The notes: a model not told the origin generated them from the letters alone. Positions 26,114-38,939 are shown, numbered from the stretch's first letter. The stretch: DNA of 64,000 nt from Lysobacter sp. KIS68-7 (GCF_021284745.1 NZ_CP089925.1:1425001-1489000), one strand, 5' to 3'. Made by a program: numbers and translations.

Positions 26114-28306
26114 ATGACGCCCTCCGAGCCCGCGCATACGTTGCTCGAACCGCCGGTCACCCCGGTGGTGCCCGAGTACGTGCTCGTGCTCGAAAAAGCC
26201 GCCGCCTACCTGCCGGCGGACCAGCACGCCCTGTTGCGCCGGGCCTGGATGGTCGGGGCCGCCGCCCACGTGGGCCAGACCCGCAAGTCCGGCGAGCCGT
26301 ACATCACGCACCCGGTGGCGGTGGCCACGGTCCTGGCCGAAGAACGCCTGGACGTCGAAACACTGATCGCCGCCATCCTCCACGACACCATCGAAGACAC
26401 GCCGCTCACCCGCGCGGCCATCGCCAAGGAATTCGGCGAAACGGTGGCCGACCTGGTCGACGGCGTCACCAAGCTGGACAAGCTGCACTTCCGCGATCGA
26501 CAGGAAGCCGCCGCCGAAAGCTTCCGCAAGATGTTGCTGGCGATGGCGCGCGACCTGCGCGTGATCCTGATCAAGCTCGCCGACCGCCTGCACAACATGC
26601 GCACGCTCGGCGCGCAGAGCCCGGACGCACGCCGCCGCATCGCGACCGAAACGCTGGAGATCTACGCACCGATTGCGCAGCGCCTCGGCATGAACCTGAT
26701 AAAGGCCGAGCTGCAGGACCTGGGCTTCCGCAACCTGCATCCGTGGCGCCATGCGGTGATCGAAAAGCGCATCCGCATGCAGCCGGTCGTGCGGCGCGAG
26801 GCGCTGACGCAGATCGAAGCGCGCCTGGCGCAGCGACTCACGAAGGAAGGCTTCTCGTATCGCCTCGTGGGCCGGATCAAGTCGCCGTGGAGCATCTACA
26901 GCAAGATGCGCGCGGAACAGAAATCGCTCGACCAGGTGATGGACGTGTTCGGTTTCCGCATCGTGGTGCGGACGGTGCCCGAGTGTTACCACGCCCTCGG
27001 CGTCGTGCACACGGCGTTCAAGCCGCTCGACGGGCGCTTCCGCGATTTCGTCGCGATCCCCAAAGCGAACGGCTACCAGTCGCTGCACACGGTGTTGTTC
27101 GGTCCTTACGGCTCGCCGATCGAAGTGCAGATCCGCACCGAAGAGATGGACCTGGTCGCCGAGCGCGGCATCGCGGCGCACTGGTCGTACAAGCATGGCG
27201 GCGATTCGCCGACGAGCGCGCAGAGCCGCGCGCACCAATGGATCGCCAACCTCGTCGAATCGCAGCGCGCCACCGGCTCGTCGCTGGAGTTCCTCGAAAA
27301 CGTCAAGGTCGACCTGTTCCCGGACGAGGTCTACCTGTTCACGCCGAAGGGCGCGATCCTCTCGCTGCCGCGCAACGCCACCGTGCTCGACTTCGCGTAT
27401 GCGGTGCATACCGACGTGGGCAACAAGGCCGTCGCCGCGCGCGTGGATCGCACGCTGGTGCCGCTGCGCACCAAGCTGGTGAGCGGCCAGACGGTGGAGA
27501 TCATCACCGCGAAGTCCTCGGCGCCGAAGCCGCAGTGGCTGGAGTTCGTCGTCTCCGGCAAGGCGCGCACCGCGATCCGCCACCAGCTCAAGCACCTGGA
27601 ACACGAGGATGCGGTGCAGCTGGGCCATCGCATGCTGGATCGCGCGCTGGAAGGGCTGGGCACTTCGCTGGATCGCTTGCCGCAACAGCACCTGGACAGC
27701 TACCTCGCCGAGCATCGCTATCCGCGCCTGGAAGCGCTGCTCGCCGACATCGCGCTCGGCAACCGCATGCCGTCGCACGTGGCCAAGGTGCTGGCGCGCC
27801 GCACGCCGGACGTCGCCGATACCGGCATCGACGACCTGCTCGATGCCTCGGGCCTGCGCCCGGCGACCGACAAGATCCTGATCACCGGCAGCGAGCGAGG
27901 CGTCATCACCTTCGCCAACTGCTGCCTGCCCATTCCCGGCGACGAGATCATGGGCTACCACACTGCCGGCCGCGGCATCGTGGTGCATCGCATGGAATGT
28001 CCCAACGTCGCTGAGCTGCGCAAGTCGCCGGAACGCTGGGTGCCGGTGGACTGGGACCGCGAAGTCACCGGCGATTACCAGGCCGCGCTCAAGATCGAAG
28101 TCGACAACCGCCCGGGCGTGCTGGCACAGGTGGCGGCGGCGATCGCGCAGGCCGAGTCGAACATCGACCGCGTGGAATACGTCGAGCGCGACAGCAACGT
28201 CAGCGCCATCCGCTTCTCGATCGACGTGCACGACCGCAAGCATCTCGCGGACGTGATCCGCCGCGTGCGCCGCCTGGGCGTCGTGCACGGGGTCGAGCGG
28301 CTCTGA
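26114..28306 (+). CDS. spoT: Bifunctional (p)ppGpp synthetase/hydrolase SpoT
   Basis: SpoT makes and degrades the alarmone (p)ppGpp. The 730-residue protein has an HD hydrolase domain with intact HDTIED near residue 90, a synthetase domain at about 250-360 (VMDVFGFRIVV, PKANGYQSLHT, EVQIRTEEMD), a TGS domain (about 399-460) and a C-terminal ACT domain (about 658-730). The synthetase signature is RFRD before FVAIPKANG, matching the RxKD-like class of bifunctional enzymes rather than the ExDD of RelA, so hydrolysis is expected to dominate. The start is an ATG with AAGGTG upstream. ridA and recG follow closely, the common proteobacterial order. Confidence 0.97.
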   Translation: MTPSEPAHTLLEPPVTPVVPEYVLVLEKAAAYLPADQHALLRRAWMVGAAAHVGQTRKSGEPYITHPVAVATVLAEERLDVETLIAAILHDTIEDTPLTRAAIAKEFGETVADLVDGVTKLDKLHFRDRQEAAAESFRKMLLAMARDLRVILIKLADRLHNMRTLGAQSPDARRRIATETLEIYAPIAQRLGMNLIKAELQDLGFRNLHPWRHAVIEKRIRMQPVVRREALTQIEARLAQRLTKEGFSYRLVGRIKSPWSIYSKMRAEQKSLDQVMDVFGFRIVVRTVPECYHALGVVHTAFKPLDGRFRDFVAIPKANGYQSLHTVLFGPYGSPIEVQIRTEEMDLVAERGIAAHWSYKHGGDSPTSAQSRAHQWIANLVESQRATGSSLEFLENVKVDLFPDEVYLFTPKGAILSLPRNATVLDFAYAVHTDVGNKAVAARVDRTLVPLRTKLVSGQTVEIITAKSSAPKPQWLEFVVSGKARTAIRHQLKHLEHEDAVQLGHRMLDRALEGLGTSLDRLPQQHLDSYLAEHRYPRLEALLADIALGNRMPSHVAKVLARRTPDVADTGIDDLLDASGLRPATDKILITGSERGVITFANCCLPIPGDEIMGYHTAGRGIVVHRMECPNVAELRKSPERWVPVDWDREVTGDYQAALKIEVDNRPGVLAQVAAAIAQAESNIDRVEYVERDSNVSAIRFSIDVHDRKHLADVIRRVRRLGVVHGVERL

Positions 28307-28342
28307 CGTAAACTCGCGGCATCGCTTTCGAAGGAGCCTTCC

Positions 28343-28726
28343 ATGCCGCGCCAACCCGTCCATACCGATCGTGCGCCCGCCGCCATCGGGCCGTATTCGC
28401 AGGCCGTGCAGCGCAACGGCATGGTGTTCCTGTCGGGGCAGATTCCCCTGGACCCCGCGACCGGGCTGATCGTGGAAGGCGACATCGAGGCGCAGGCGCG
28501 CCGCGCCTTCGACAACCTGCGCGCGGTGTGCGAAGCCGCGGGCGGCACGCTCGACGACGTGGTCCGCCTCGGGCTCTACCTCACCGACCTCGGCCAGTTC
28601 GCGCAGGTGAACCAGGTGATGTCCGAATACTTCGCAGCCCCGTACCCGGCGCGCTCGACGATCGGTGTCGCGTCGCTGCCGCGCGGCGCGCAGTTCGAGG
28701 TCGACGCGATTTTGATGCTCGACTGA
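28343..28726 (+). CDS. ridA: RidA family enamine/imine deaminase
   Basis: RidA hydrolyses reactive enamine and imine intermediates such as 2-aminoacrylate released by PLP enzymes. The 127-residue protein has the conserved AAIGPYSQAVQRNGMVFLSGQIPLDP, the NLRAVCEAAGGTLDDVVR helix and the active-site region YPARSTIGVASLPRGAQFEVDAI, with the key arginine in PARST. A strong AAGGAG lies six bases before the ATG. It is 36 bases after spoT and three before recG, and is probably cotranscribed with both. Confidence 0.96.
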   Translation: MPRQPVHTDRAPAAIGPYSQAVQRNGMVFLSGQIPLDPATGLIVEGDIEAQARRAFDNLRAVCEAAGGTLDDVVRLGLYLTDLGQFAQVNQVMSEYFAAPYPARSTIGVASLPRGAQFEVDAILMLD

Positions 28727-28729
28727 CGC

Positions 28730-30844
<2,115 letters not shown>

Positions 30845-30869
30845 TCCCAATTCGAATCCGGGAATACCC

Positions 30870-31817
30870 ATGGACCGCATTCCGCTGCTCATCGATACCG
30901 ACCCCGGCGTCGACGACGCCCTCGCGCTGCTGATGGCCTTCAATTCGCCGCACCACCAGGTCGTCGGACTGACGATCCCCGCGGGCAACGTGGGCCTGGT
31001 GCACACGGTGCGCAATGCACTGAAGCTGTGCGACGTGGTGGGCAGCAACGCGCCGGTGTTCGCCGGCGCGGATTCGCCCTTGCTGCATCCGGCGCGTGAT
31101 GCGGCCTACGTCCACGGGCGCGACGGATTCGGCGACACGGAATACGAAACCGCCGCGCGCCTGGCCGAAGGCGAGCACGCCGCGCTCGCACTCCTGCGCC
31201 TGTCGCACGCGCACGCCGGGCAATTGGTCGTGGTGGCGCTCGGGCCGCTGACCAACATCGCCCTCGCGTTGAAGCTCGATCCGACCCTGGTGCGCCGCGT
31301 CGCGCGGCTGGTGGTCATGGGCGGCGCCGTGACGGCGCACGGCAATATCACGGCGGCAGCGGAGTTCAACATCGCCTTCGATCCGGAAGCGGCGCACATC
31401 GTGTTCTCTTCCTTCCCTTGCACCGAACTCGCGGACTGGGAAGTGGTGATGGCGCACGGGTTCCCGCATGCGGAGTTCGAGCGCTGGCTCGCGGCGCCGT
31501 CGCGGCGTGCGCGCTTCTACGACGCGATCTCGCGGCGCACGCGCGAGTGGGCGTCGGAACGGCGCGGCGACCACTGGCACTCGGCCGACGCGCTGGCGAT
31601 GGCGCTCGCGCTGCACCCGACCGGCGCAATCGAAATGGTCGAACGCCCGTTGGTGGTCGAACTCGAAGGACGGCACGCGCGCGGCGCGACCATCGTCGAC
31701 TGGCGCCGCGAAGAAGGGCGCCCGGACAACGTCCGCATCCTGCGTCGCTACCACCAGCCGACCTTCGAGCACCTCATCGAAGCGGCGCTCGCCTCGGACC
31801 GATCCCCCGAGGCCTGA
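30870..31817 (+). CDS. Inosine-uridine-preferring nucleoside hydrolase family protein
   Basis: The 315-residue enzyme is expected to hydrolyse the N-glycosidic bond of ribonucleosides for salvage. The calcium-binding signature DTDPGVDDA (residues 9-17) is intact, followed by [11 protein letters not shown], the [12 protein letters not shown] loop, VVMGGAV and the C-terminal [10 protein letters not shown]. The start at 30870 was chosen because the signature should begin about eight residues in; the longer open frame runs through recG. Purine versus pyrimidine preference is not readable. It lies 25 bases after recG and may be in the same transcript. Confidence 0.93.
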   Translation: MDRIPLLIDTDPGVDDALALLMAFNSPHHQVVGLTIPAGNVGLVHTVRNALKLCDVVGSNAPVFAGADSPLLHPARDAAYVHGRDGFGDTEYETAARLAEGEHAALALLRLSHAHAGQLVVVALGPLTNIALALKLDPTLVRRVARLVVMGGAVTAHGNITAAAEFNIAFDPEAAHIVFSSFPCTELADWEVVMAHGFPHAEFERWLAAPSRRARFYDAISRRTREWASERRGDHWHSADALAMALALHPTGAIEMVERPLVVELEGRHARGATIVDWRREEGRPDNVRILRRYHQPTFEHLIEAALASDRSPEA

Positions 31818-31851
31818 GTCTCGCCCTCCCATCGGCCCCGGCCCGCGCCAT

Positions 31852-31875
31852 CGCCCGATGTCCCCGGGTCGGGCG
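31852..31875 (+). terminator. Weak hairpin after the nucleoside hydrolase gene
   Basis: CGCCCGA pairs with TCGGGCG across a 10-base loop, 35 bases after the stop codon. It has no U tract, so it may be a Rho-independent terminator only in a loose sense, or incidental in GC-rich DNA. Confidence 0.3.
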
Positions 31876-31919
31876 GTGCCTGGCGGCCACACCCTCCCAA
31901 ACGCGATGGCTCAGCAGGG

Positions 31920-31949
31920 TTGCGCCGGACTCAGCTGGCCGGCTAGAAT
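31920..31949 (+). promoter_or_regulatory. Likely sigma-70 promoter of rpmE2
   Basis: TTGCGC (31920-31925) and TAGAAT (31944-31949) are spaced by 18 bases and lie about 35 bases before the rpmE2 start. No clear Zur-type palindrome was recognised in or near this promoter. Confidence 0.55.
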
Positions 31950-31983
31950 GCCGCTCTTTCCTCGCACAGATTTGGTGGCAGCC

Positions 31984-32232
31984 ATGAAGGCCGGCATCCA
32001 TCCCGAATATCGTCCCGTCGTCTTCCACGACGTGACCTCCGATTTCAAGATCCTCACCCGCTCGACGCTTTCCTCCAAGGAAACCGTGAAGTGGGAAGAC
32101 GGGCAGGAGTATCCGCTCGTGAAGGTCGAAATTTCCTCCGCGACGCACCCGTTCTACACGGGCAAGAACAAGGTGATCGACACCAGCGGCCGCGTGGACA
32201 AGTTCCGCAAGCGCTACGGCGCGCAGAAGTAA
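31984..32232 (+). CDS. rpmE2: 50S ribosomal protein L31, type B (zinc-independent)
   Basis: The 82-residue ribosomal protein is the C-minus paralogue of L31. It contains no cysteines, so it lacks the zinc-binding CxxC motifs of type A, and it has the type B signatures [44 protein letters not shown]. In organisms with both forms, type B replaces the zinc form when zinc is scarce. Here it may be the only L31, which this window cannot show. It has its own promoter and terminator. Confidence 0.96.
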   Translation: MKAGIHPEYRPVVFHDVTSDFKILTRSTLSSKETVKWEDGQEYPLVKVEISSATHPFYTGKNKVIDTSGRVDKFRKRYGAQK

Positions 32233-32276
32233 GCATTCCACCGGCAGCGTGCCTCGCACGCATGTCGATGACGAGA

Positions 32277-32300
32277 CGGCCACCCATCGGTGGCCGTTTT
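32277..32300 (+). terminator. Rho-independent terminator after rpmE2
   Basis: An 8-bp perfect stem, CGGCCACC / GGTGGCCG, with a CATC loop is followed by TTTT and then CGTTT. It lies about 45 bases after the rpmE2 stop. Confidence 0.88.
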
Positions 32301-32504
32301 CGTTTGCGCGTTCGTTGCTGTCGAGTGAAGAGTTTTAGTGCATTCCTTCAGTTCCGGCACAACGCACCCACCTCGGCCATAGGTCGAAAGTCCGGGCGCT
32401 CCATACCGCCGGCCATGCAATAATTCCGGCCCTCCGCGGCACGCCCGCGGCTGTGTTCGCCGCCCCGCGCGCGCTGGGCGCACAGAATTCCCAAGGAGTG
32501 CCTT

Positions 32505-33794
32505 GTGTCCAAACTCGACCAGGTGACGCTGACCGCTGGCGACAAGAACGTCGCGCTTCCGGTGCAGCATCCCGTGCTCGGCCAGCCGTGCATCGACATC
32601 GCGAAGCTGCCGAAGGAAACCGGTTGCTTCACCTACGATCCGGGCTTCACCGCCACTGCCGCGTGCAAGTCGGCGATCACCTATATCGACGGCGATGCCG
32701 GCGTGCTGCTGTACCGCGGCTACCCGATCGAACAGCTCGCGAAGCATTCGAGCTTCCTCGAAGTCGCGTACCTGCTGATGAACGGCGAGCTGCCGTCGAA
32801 GACGCAGTTCGATTCGTTCGAGCACGAAGTCACGCATCACACGATGATGCACGAGGCGTTCCGCACCTTCCTGTACGGCTTCCGCCACGACGCGCATCCG
32901 ATGGCGATGATGGTCGGCATGCTCGGTTCGATGGCGAGCTTCTACCACGGCTCCCTCGACCTGGACGACGCCGAACAGCGCCGCCTCGCCGCGATCCGCC
33001 TGATCGCGAAGGTGCCGACGATCGCGGCCGCGTGCTACCGCTATTCGATCGGCTGGCCGATCCGCTACCCGAAGAACAACCTCGAATACACGACGCGCTT
33101 CCTGCACATGATGAAGGAAGTGCCGAGCGAGCCGCTGGAGCTCAGCCCGACCGCCGCGAAGGCGCTGGACCTGCTCTTCATCCTGCACGCCGACCACGAA
33201 CAGAACGCGTCGACCTCGACCGTCCGCCTCGTCGGTTCCACCGGCGCCAACCCCTACGCGTGCGTCGCCGCCGGCGTCGCCGCGCTGTGGGGGCCCGCGC
33301 ATGGTGGTGCGAACGAAGCCGTGCTCAAGATGCTCGAGGAAATCGGCCGTCCGGAGAACGTCGGTTCCGCCGTCGCGAAGGCGAAGGACAAGGAATCGGG
33401 CTTCCGCCTGATGGGCTTCGGCCATCGCGTGTACAAGAACTTCGACCCGCGCGCGAAGATCATCCGCGAGATGACCTACAAGGTGCTGGACGAGCTGGGC
33501 GTGAGCGATCCGCTGCTCGACGTGGCGGTGAAGCTGGAAGAGGCGGCGCTGAAGGACGAGTACTTCGTGCAGCGCAAGCTCTATCCGAACGTCGATTTCT
33601 ATTCGGGCATCATCTACAAGGCGCTGGGCATTCCGACCGAGATGTTCACCGTGATGTTCGCGATTGCGCGCACGGCGGGTTGGGTGTCGCATTGGCTGGA
33701 GCAGCAGACGGATCCGGAATTCAAGATCGGCCGTCCGCGCCAGATCTACACCGGGTACGCGGAACGCGACTACGTGGATCTCGGCAAGCGCTGA
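32505..33794 (+). CDS. gltA: Citrate synthase (type II, GltA)
   Basis: GltA condenses oxaloacetate and acetyl-CoA to citrate at the entry of the TCA cycle. The 429-residue protein has the N-terminal domain of the Gram-negative hexameric type ([23 protein letters not shown]) and the catalytic elements [35 protein letters not shown] and [10 protein letters not shown], containing the two histidines and the aspartate. A GTG start with AAGGAG seven bases upstream matches the N-terminus of relatives. It stands alone, with rpmE2 ending 272 bases upstream behind a terminator and a strong hairpin terminator downstream. Confidence 0.97.
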   Translation: MSKLDQVTLTAGDKNVALPVQHPVLGQPCIDIAKLPKETGCFTYDPGFTATAACKSAITYIDGDAGVLLYRGYPIEQLAKHSSFLEVAYLLMNGELPSKTQFDSFEHEVTHHTMMHEAFRTFLYGFRHDAHPMAMMVGMLGSMASFYHGSLDLDDAEQRRLAAIRLIAKVPTIAAACYRYSIGWPIRYPKNNLEYTTRFLHMMKEVPSEPLELSPTAAKALDLLFILHADHEQNASTSTVRLVGSTGANPYACVAAGVAALWGPAHGGANEAVLKMLEEIGRPENVGSAVAKAKDKESGFRLMGFGHRVYKNFDPRAKIIREMTYKVLDELGVSDPLLDVAVKLEEAALKDEYFVQRKLYPNVDFYSGIIYKALGIPTEMFTVMFAIARTAGWVSHWLEQQTDPEFKIGRPRQIYTGYAERDYVDLGKR

Positions 33795-33816
33795 TTGCGC
33801 GACGCTGCTGGAAACA

Positions 33817-33851
33817 AACGAAGCCCTGCGGAAGCGGGGCTTTCGTTTTTT
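33817..33851 (+). terminator. Rho-independent terminator after gltA
   Basis: AACGAAGCCCTGC pairs with GCGGGGCTTTCGTT (one bulge and a wobble) across a GGAA loop and runs into TTTTTT. It lies 22 bases after the gltA stop and directly abuts the large palindrome that follows. Confidence 0.9.
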
Positions 33852-33895
33852 GGTTCGCCGCTCCACAAGACGGGCGTTCCGCCGCGAGCCGTCGC

Positions 33896-33940
33896 GTGCT
33901 CCTCGCCGCTCACATACAGCAAGCTCCCGTCGAGGAGCAC
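33896..33940. repeat. Left inner hairpin of the palindrome
   Basis: GTGCTCCTCG (33896-33905) and CGAGGAGCAC (33931-33940) form a perfect 10-bp stem with a 25-base loop. The same stem and essentially the same loop, inverted, recur in the right arm. Confidence 0.85.
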
Positions 33941-34346
33941 ACGGCATCTCACGTCGGCCCGCTTCGCGACTTGATGCCCTCGCGGAGCGTCTGGAGTCGT
34001 GGGCGCGCCGCGATTGGATCGCGTGCGCCAACACCGTAGCTTCGGATCGTCGGCCCGTCGCCCACCTCGGCGCTGCGCCGTCGCGTGCGTCACCTTCGGC
34101 AGGCAACGTGCCTAGCGAGATTTGTGGGCACGCGCCCCTTCGGACCGAAGGGTGCGTCCCCTGAATTGATATCTAGGCACCTTGCCCTCCGAAGCGGGAC
34201 GCACATGCCGATGCAGCGAGCGAGGGGGCAAAGTGCCGACCTTCCGCAGCCGGAAGTTGGCGCAGGCGATCGCATCGCGGTGGCACGCGGCTTCCAGACG
34301 CTCCGCGCAAACATCGGATCGCGAGCGGGCCGACGTGAGATGTCGT

Positions 34347-34391
34347 GTGCTCCTCGACGGGAGCTTGCTGTATGTGAGCGGCGAGGAGCAC
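34347..34391. repeat. Right inner hairpin of the palindrome
   Basis: GTGCTCCTCG (34347-34356) and CGAGGAGCAC (34382-34391) form the same perfect 10-bp stem. The 25-base loop is the reverse complement of the left-arm loop, so the two hairpins can either fold separately or pair with each other. Confidence 0.85.
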
Positions 34392-34435
34392 ACGGCAGCT
34401 CGCGGCGGAACGCCCCTCTTGTGGAGGCGACGGAC

Positions 34436-35083
34436 TCAACCGCCAGCTTCGTACCCAGCGATCTCGTCGTCGAGCATCAACGCCCGCAGCTGCACCGCCG
34501 AAGCCCGCTTCATCGGCTTCTCGTCGATCGAAGACAGCGGCGCCTGCCGCAGCGCATCGCGCGGCAAGACCGTGAGATCGAAGGTCAGGTCTTCCGCACT
34601 GAAGACCCACACCGTCACGTCCCCCGCGCGCTCCCGATCGAAGCGGACGCGGCGCGAACGCGCCTCCGCGGGAATCGCATGCTGGTCCAGGTGGCGCGCC
34701 ACCGCATCCACCTCGTCGGTGTACAGATGCAAGGCCACCGGCGAATGACGATCCGCCGTGCCGTCGAGCACCGGCCCGACCAGGCGCGCATCGAAAGCCG
34801 CGAAGAACTCCAGCGCACGCAAGGCCGCTTCGCGCCTCTGGCGCAAACCGCTCGCCTGCGCGTCGCCCTGGAACAAGCGCTGGTACTCGCGCAGCGCATC
34901 TTCGATTTCGCGATTGCGCGGCAACGACGCATCGTCGTGGATGCCCAGCCGGTCGGCGGCCTTGAGCTTGGCCTGGTGGTAGTCGCGGATGCCGCCTTCG
35001 GCCATGAGCCGCGCGGCCTCGTGGGCGAGGCGGCGGCGACGTTCGTTGGTGCGGGTCTGCGCGTGCTGGCGGGCGTGGTGCAT
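34436..35083 (-). CDS. Conserved protein of unknown function, possibly nucleotidyltransferase-like
   Basis: I do not recognise this 215-residue protein with certainty. A basic helical N-terminus (MHHARQHAQTRTNERRRRLAHEAARLMAEGGIRDYHQAKLKAADRLG) precedes a mixed alpha/beta part (FFAAFDARLVGPVLDGTADRHSPVALHLYTDEVDAVARHLDQ and VWVFSAEDLTFDLTVLP). That part vaguely resembles predicted nucleotidyltransferases of Xanthomonadaceae, but no clear GS-x10-DxD catalytic motif is seen. The ATG at 35083 has CAGGAG at good spacing and is preferred to an upstream in-frame start. No signal peptide or membrane segment is evident. It lies 70 bases after the mrcA stop on the same strand. Confidence 0.75.
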   Translation of the reverse strand: MHHARQHAQTRTNERRRRLAHEAARLMAEGGIRDYHQAKLKAADRLGIHDDASLPRNREIEDALREYQRLFQGDAQASGLRQRREAALRALEFFAAFDARLVGPVLDGTADRHSPVALHLYTDEVDAVARHLDQHAIPAEARSRRVRFDRERAGDVTVWVFSAEDLTFDLTVLPRDALRQAPLSSIDEKPMKRASAVQLRALMLDDEIAGYEAGG

Positions 35084-35153
35084 GGCGCGCTCCTGAGGCA
35101 AGACCCGGGCCGACTGTAACGCATCGGCCCGGCGCCCCGGCGTCACCGGGGCA

Positions 35154-37649
35154 TCAGAAAATGTCGAAGGTCTCTTCGCTCGGCGCCTGGTCCTGCGGGC
35201 CGTAGTCCACGTAGGTTTCCATCTTCTCGAGGTCTTCGGTCTTGACCCATTCGACGATGCCGCCGTTCCCTTCCGGGATCAGCTGGCCGCCGGCGCCGAC
35301 CGACACCTGGACCATGCCCTCCGGCGGATCGTTGGTCATCACCGGGCGGCCCTTGAGCGCCACGCGCATGTAGTCGATCCAGATCGGCAACGCGGCCTTG
35401 CCGCCGTATTCCCTGTAGCCGAGCGACTTGAAGTCGTCGCGGCCGACCCAGACGGTGGTGACCACGCCGCCGCCGAAGCCCGAGAACCAGGCGTCGCGAT
35501 GGTCGTTCGTCGAACCGGTCTTGCCGCCGACGTCTTCACGCTCCAGCACCTTCGCGGGCGTGCCGGTGCCGCGCTGCACGACGTCGCGCATCATCGACAC
35601 CAGCTGGTAGGCCACGCGCGCATCGATCGCCGGCTGCGCGAGCACCGCGTCGGCGGGCGGCCTGGTCGGCGCGGCGACCTTCTCGGGCGACTTCGCGGTG
35701 GAGGCGACCGTCGGCGCGTTGCCGAGGTCGAAGCCGTCGACGACGTTCGACTGGATTTCCTGGCCCACGCGCACACCGCAACCGTGGCACGCGATCGCCG
35801 GCTTTTCCTTGAAGATCATCTTGCCGTTGCGGTCCTTCACCTCGTCGACGAACCACGGCGTGATCAGGTAACCCCCGTTGGCGAAGGCGGCGTAACCACG
35901 CGCGACCGAGATCGGCGAGAGCGAGGCGGTGCCGAGCGACATCGACAGGTTCGGCGGCAGGTCGGCTTCGTTGAAGCCGAAGTGCGCGATGTACTTGCGC
36001 GCGTAATCCACGCCGATTGCATCGAGCAGCCGCACCGACACGAGGTTGCGCGATTGCACGAGCGCCTCGCGCAGGCGCATGGGGCCGGCGAAGTTGCCGG
36101 TGTCGTTCTGCGGGCGCCAGATGTGGCCGCGGCGATCCTTGAACACCACCGGGGCGTCGAGCACGATCGAGGCCGGATTGAAGCCGCGTTCGAAGGCCGC
36201 GGCATACAGGAACGGCTTGAAGCTCGAACCCGGCTGGCGGCGCGCCTGCGTGGCGCGGTTGAACTTGTTGGCGGCGAAGCTGAAACCACCCGCGAGCGCG
36301 CGCAGTGCGCCGGTGTCCGCTTCGAGCGAGACGAGCGCCGACTGCGCGCCCGGCAACTGACCCAGCGTCCACTTCGGCGTTGCGTCGACGACGGGCTTCG
36401 GCGCTTCGCCTTCCTTCACCGGCGCCACCTGCGGCAGGTCGCGCCGCACGCGCACGATGTCGCCGCGCTTGAGCAACGCCGCCGGCGTCCGGCCGGTCCA
36501 CTGGCTCGTGGACGGGCCGAGGTCGACGTGGGTGCCGTCGGCCAGCACGACGTTCGCGTCGCTGCCGCTCGTGTCCGTCACGATCGCCGGCATCAGTGCA
36601 CCCTGCGTGACCATGCCGCGCATGTGTGCAAGCAGCGCCGCATCGTTTTCATCCGGCTGCAGTTCGAGGTGCTTTTCCGCGCCGCGCCAGCCATGGCGAT
36701 GGTCGTAGGTTTCCAGGCCGTCGCGGATCGCCTGGTCGGCGGCCGCCTGCAGCGCCGGATCGATCGTCGTGGTGACGTGGTAACCCTTGGTGAGCACGTC
36801 GCCGCCGAAGCGCGCCACCATCTCCTGGCGCACCATCTCCGCGACATACGGCGCATACACCTCGATCGGACGTTCGTGCGGCGCGGCGTGCATCGGCGCG
36901 GCCACCGCCATCTGTTCGTCGGAGGCGGGGATGAAGCCGAGCTCGCGCATGCGCTGCAGCACGTAATCGCGACGCGCCTTCGCCCGCTCGGGATTGGTGA
37001 TCGGGTTGCCGCTGGACGGGAACTTCGGGATCGACGCGAGCGAGGCCATCTCGTCGAGCGTGAGCTGGTCGACGGTCTTGCCGTAGTAGAACTCGGCCGC
37101 CGCGGCCACGCCGTAGGCGCGATTGCCGAAGAAACTCTTGTTGAGATAGAGCTCGAAGATCTCGTCCTTCGTCAGCTCGTTCTCCATGCGCATCGCCAGC
37201 ATCATTTCGGCGAGCTTGCGCGTGTAGCTGTACTCGGAGCTCAGGAAGAACTGGCGCGCGACCTGCTGGGTGATCGTCGAACCGCCGGGCACGCGCTTGT
37301 CGTTGGTGGTGGCCAGCAGCCACACCGCGCGCGCGACGCCCTTGTAGTCCACGCCGTGGTGCTCGTAGAAGCGCGAGTCCTCGATGGCGATGAAGGCCTG
37401 CTTCAGGCGCGGCGGCACCTTTTCGATATCGATGGGGTAGCGGCGCGTCTCCCCGAACAGGGCCATCAGGCGCCCGTCGCGCGAATAGACGTACAGGGGC
37501 TCCTGGAGCTCGACGGTCCGGAGCTGGTCGACGTCGGGCAGCTTGGGGGCGATCAGGAAGTAGAGGAAGGCCAGCCCCAGCGCACCCAGGACCGCCACAC
37601 CGAGGAACGCGAGGAGCCCCCAGCGCAGCAAACGACGAAAACGTGACAT
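35154..37649 (-). CDS. mrcA: Penicillin-binding protein 1A (class A PBP)
   Basis: This 831-residue bifunctional peptidoglycan synthase has one N-terminal membrane anchor (about residues 8-33). The GT51 glycosyltransferase has its catalytic glutamate at E90 in [12 protein letters not shown]. An OB-like insertion domain follows, then a transpeptidase with SxxK at S475-K478, an SRN motif and KTG at 710-712. All active-site elements are intact. Near 615-670 there is a variable insert with two cysteines (CHGC) and a P/A-rich stretch. It is divergent from pilMNOPQ, the classic ponA/pil arrangement of gammaproteobacteria. The start at 37649 was chosen for the short cytoplasmic tail [10 protein letters not shown]. 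Confidence 0.96.
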   Translation of the reverse strand: MSRFRRLLRWGLLAFLGVAVLGALGLAFLYFLIAPKLPDVDQLRTVELQEPLYVYSRDGRLMALFGETRRYPIDIEKVPPRLKQAFIAIEDSRFYEHHGVDYKGVARAVWLLATTNDKRVPGGSTITQQVARQFFLSSEYSYTRKLAEMMLAMRMENELTKDEIFELYLNKSFFGNRAYGVAAAAEFYYGKTVDQLTLDEMASLASIPKFPSSGNPITNPERAKARRDYVLQRMRELGFIPASDEQMAVAAPMHAAPHERPIEVYAPYVAEMVRQEMVARFGGDVLTKGYHVTTTIDPALQAAADQAIRDGLETYDHRHGWRGAEKHLELQPDENDAALLAHMRGMVTQGALMPAIVTDTSGSDANVVLADGTHVDLGPSTSQWTGRTPAALLKRGDIVRVRRDLPQVAPVKEGEAPKPVVDATPKWTLGQLPGAQSALVSLEADTGALRALAGGFSFAANKFNRATQARRQPGSSFKPFLYAAAFERGFNPASIVLDAPVVFKDRRGHIWRPQNDTGNFAGPMRLREALVQSRNLVSVRLLDAIGVDYARKYIAHFGFNEADLPPNLSMSLGTASLSPISVARGYAAFANGGYLITPWFVDEVKDRNGKMIFKEKPAIACHGCGVRVGQEIQSNVVDGFDLGNAPTVASTAKSPEKVAAPTRPPADAVLAQPAIDARVAYQLVSMMRDVVQRGTGTPAKVLEREDVGGKTGSTNDHRDAWFSGFGGGVVTTVWVGRDDFKSLGYREYGGKAALPIWIDYMRVALKGRPVMTNDPPEGMVQVSVGAGGQLIPEGNGGIVEWVKTEDLEKMETYVDYGPQDQAPSEETFDIF

Positions 37650-37800
37650 CAAACGGGTCCGATTGCGGGTGTCGTGGCCCCGGAGTATAGAGGAGCTGTG
37701 CATGCGTCCCGAGACGTCCTGAAAGGGCTCTCCATCACGTTCATGCAGGGGAGTGCCGGGGAAATGCAGGACTTGTGACCGCCGCCCGGGAGAGGGGTGG

Positions 37801-37829
37801 TTGCCAGAACGTTTAAAGTCCGTTATCTA
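37801..37829 (+). promoter_or_regulatory. Likely sigma-70 promoter of pilMNOPQ
   Basis: TTGCCA (37801-37806) is followed after 17 bases by TATCTA (37824-37829), about 50 bases before the pilM start, in a 231-base region divergent from mrcA. The rest of this intergenic DNA shows no other feature. Confidence 0.5.
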
Positions 37830-37856
37830 ATGCACTGGGGCACGAAGTGCGCGTAA

Positions 37857-38938
<1,082 letters not shown>

Positions 38939-38939
<1 letters not shown>

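Larger units (their letters stand above)
33858..34428. repeat. Giant nested imperfect palindrome (two inverted copies of one element), gene-free region
   Basis: The whole intergenic stretch is one inverted repeat centred on position 34144, within CCCTTCGGACCGAAGGG. The left arm is about 33858-34143 and the right arm about 34145-34428. Pairing is best in the outer parts: 33896-33962 and 34325-34391 are reverse complements at 66 of 67 bases. It weakens between 33975 and 34090 and recovers near the centre, where GTGCCTAG mirrors CTAGGCAC. Each arm has its own hairpin (33896-33940 and 34347-34391). Reading frames across it show no recognisable protein. The region looks like two head-to-head copies of a dispersed intergenic element, which is inference. 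It is bounded by the gltA terminator and the end of the next gene. Confidence 0.85.

Noticed and set aside
32301-32504. Possible regulatory structure ahead of gltA
   Set aside because: The stretch has an AATAAT near 32420 that might be a -10 element, but no -35 or repeat convincing enough to list.
33453-35119. Reading frames that cross the palindrome region (for example peptides containing LLAAHIQQAPVEEHT)
   Set aside because: They appear in inverted copies in both arms because of the repeat, lack a family match and overlap better-supported genes. The repeated peptide reflects the DNA repeat.
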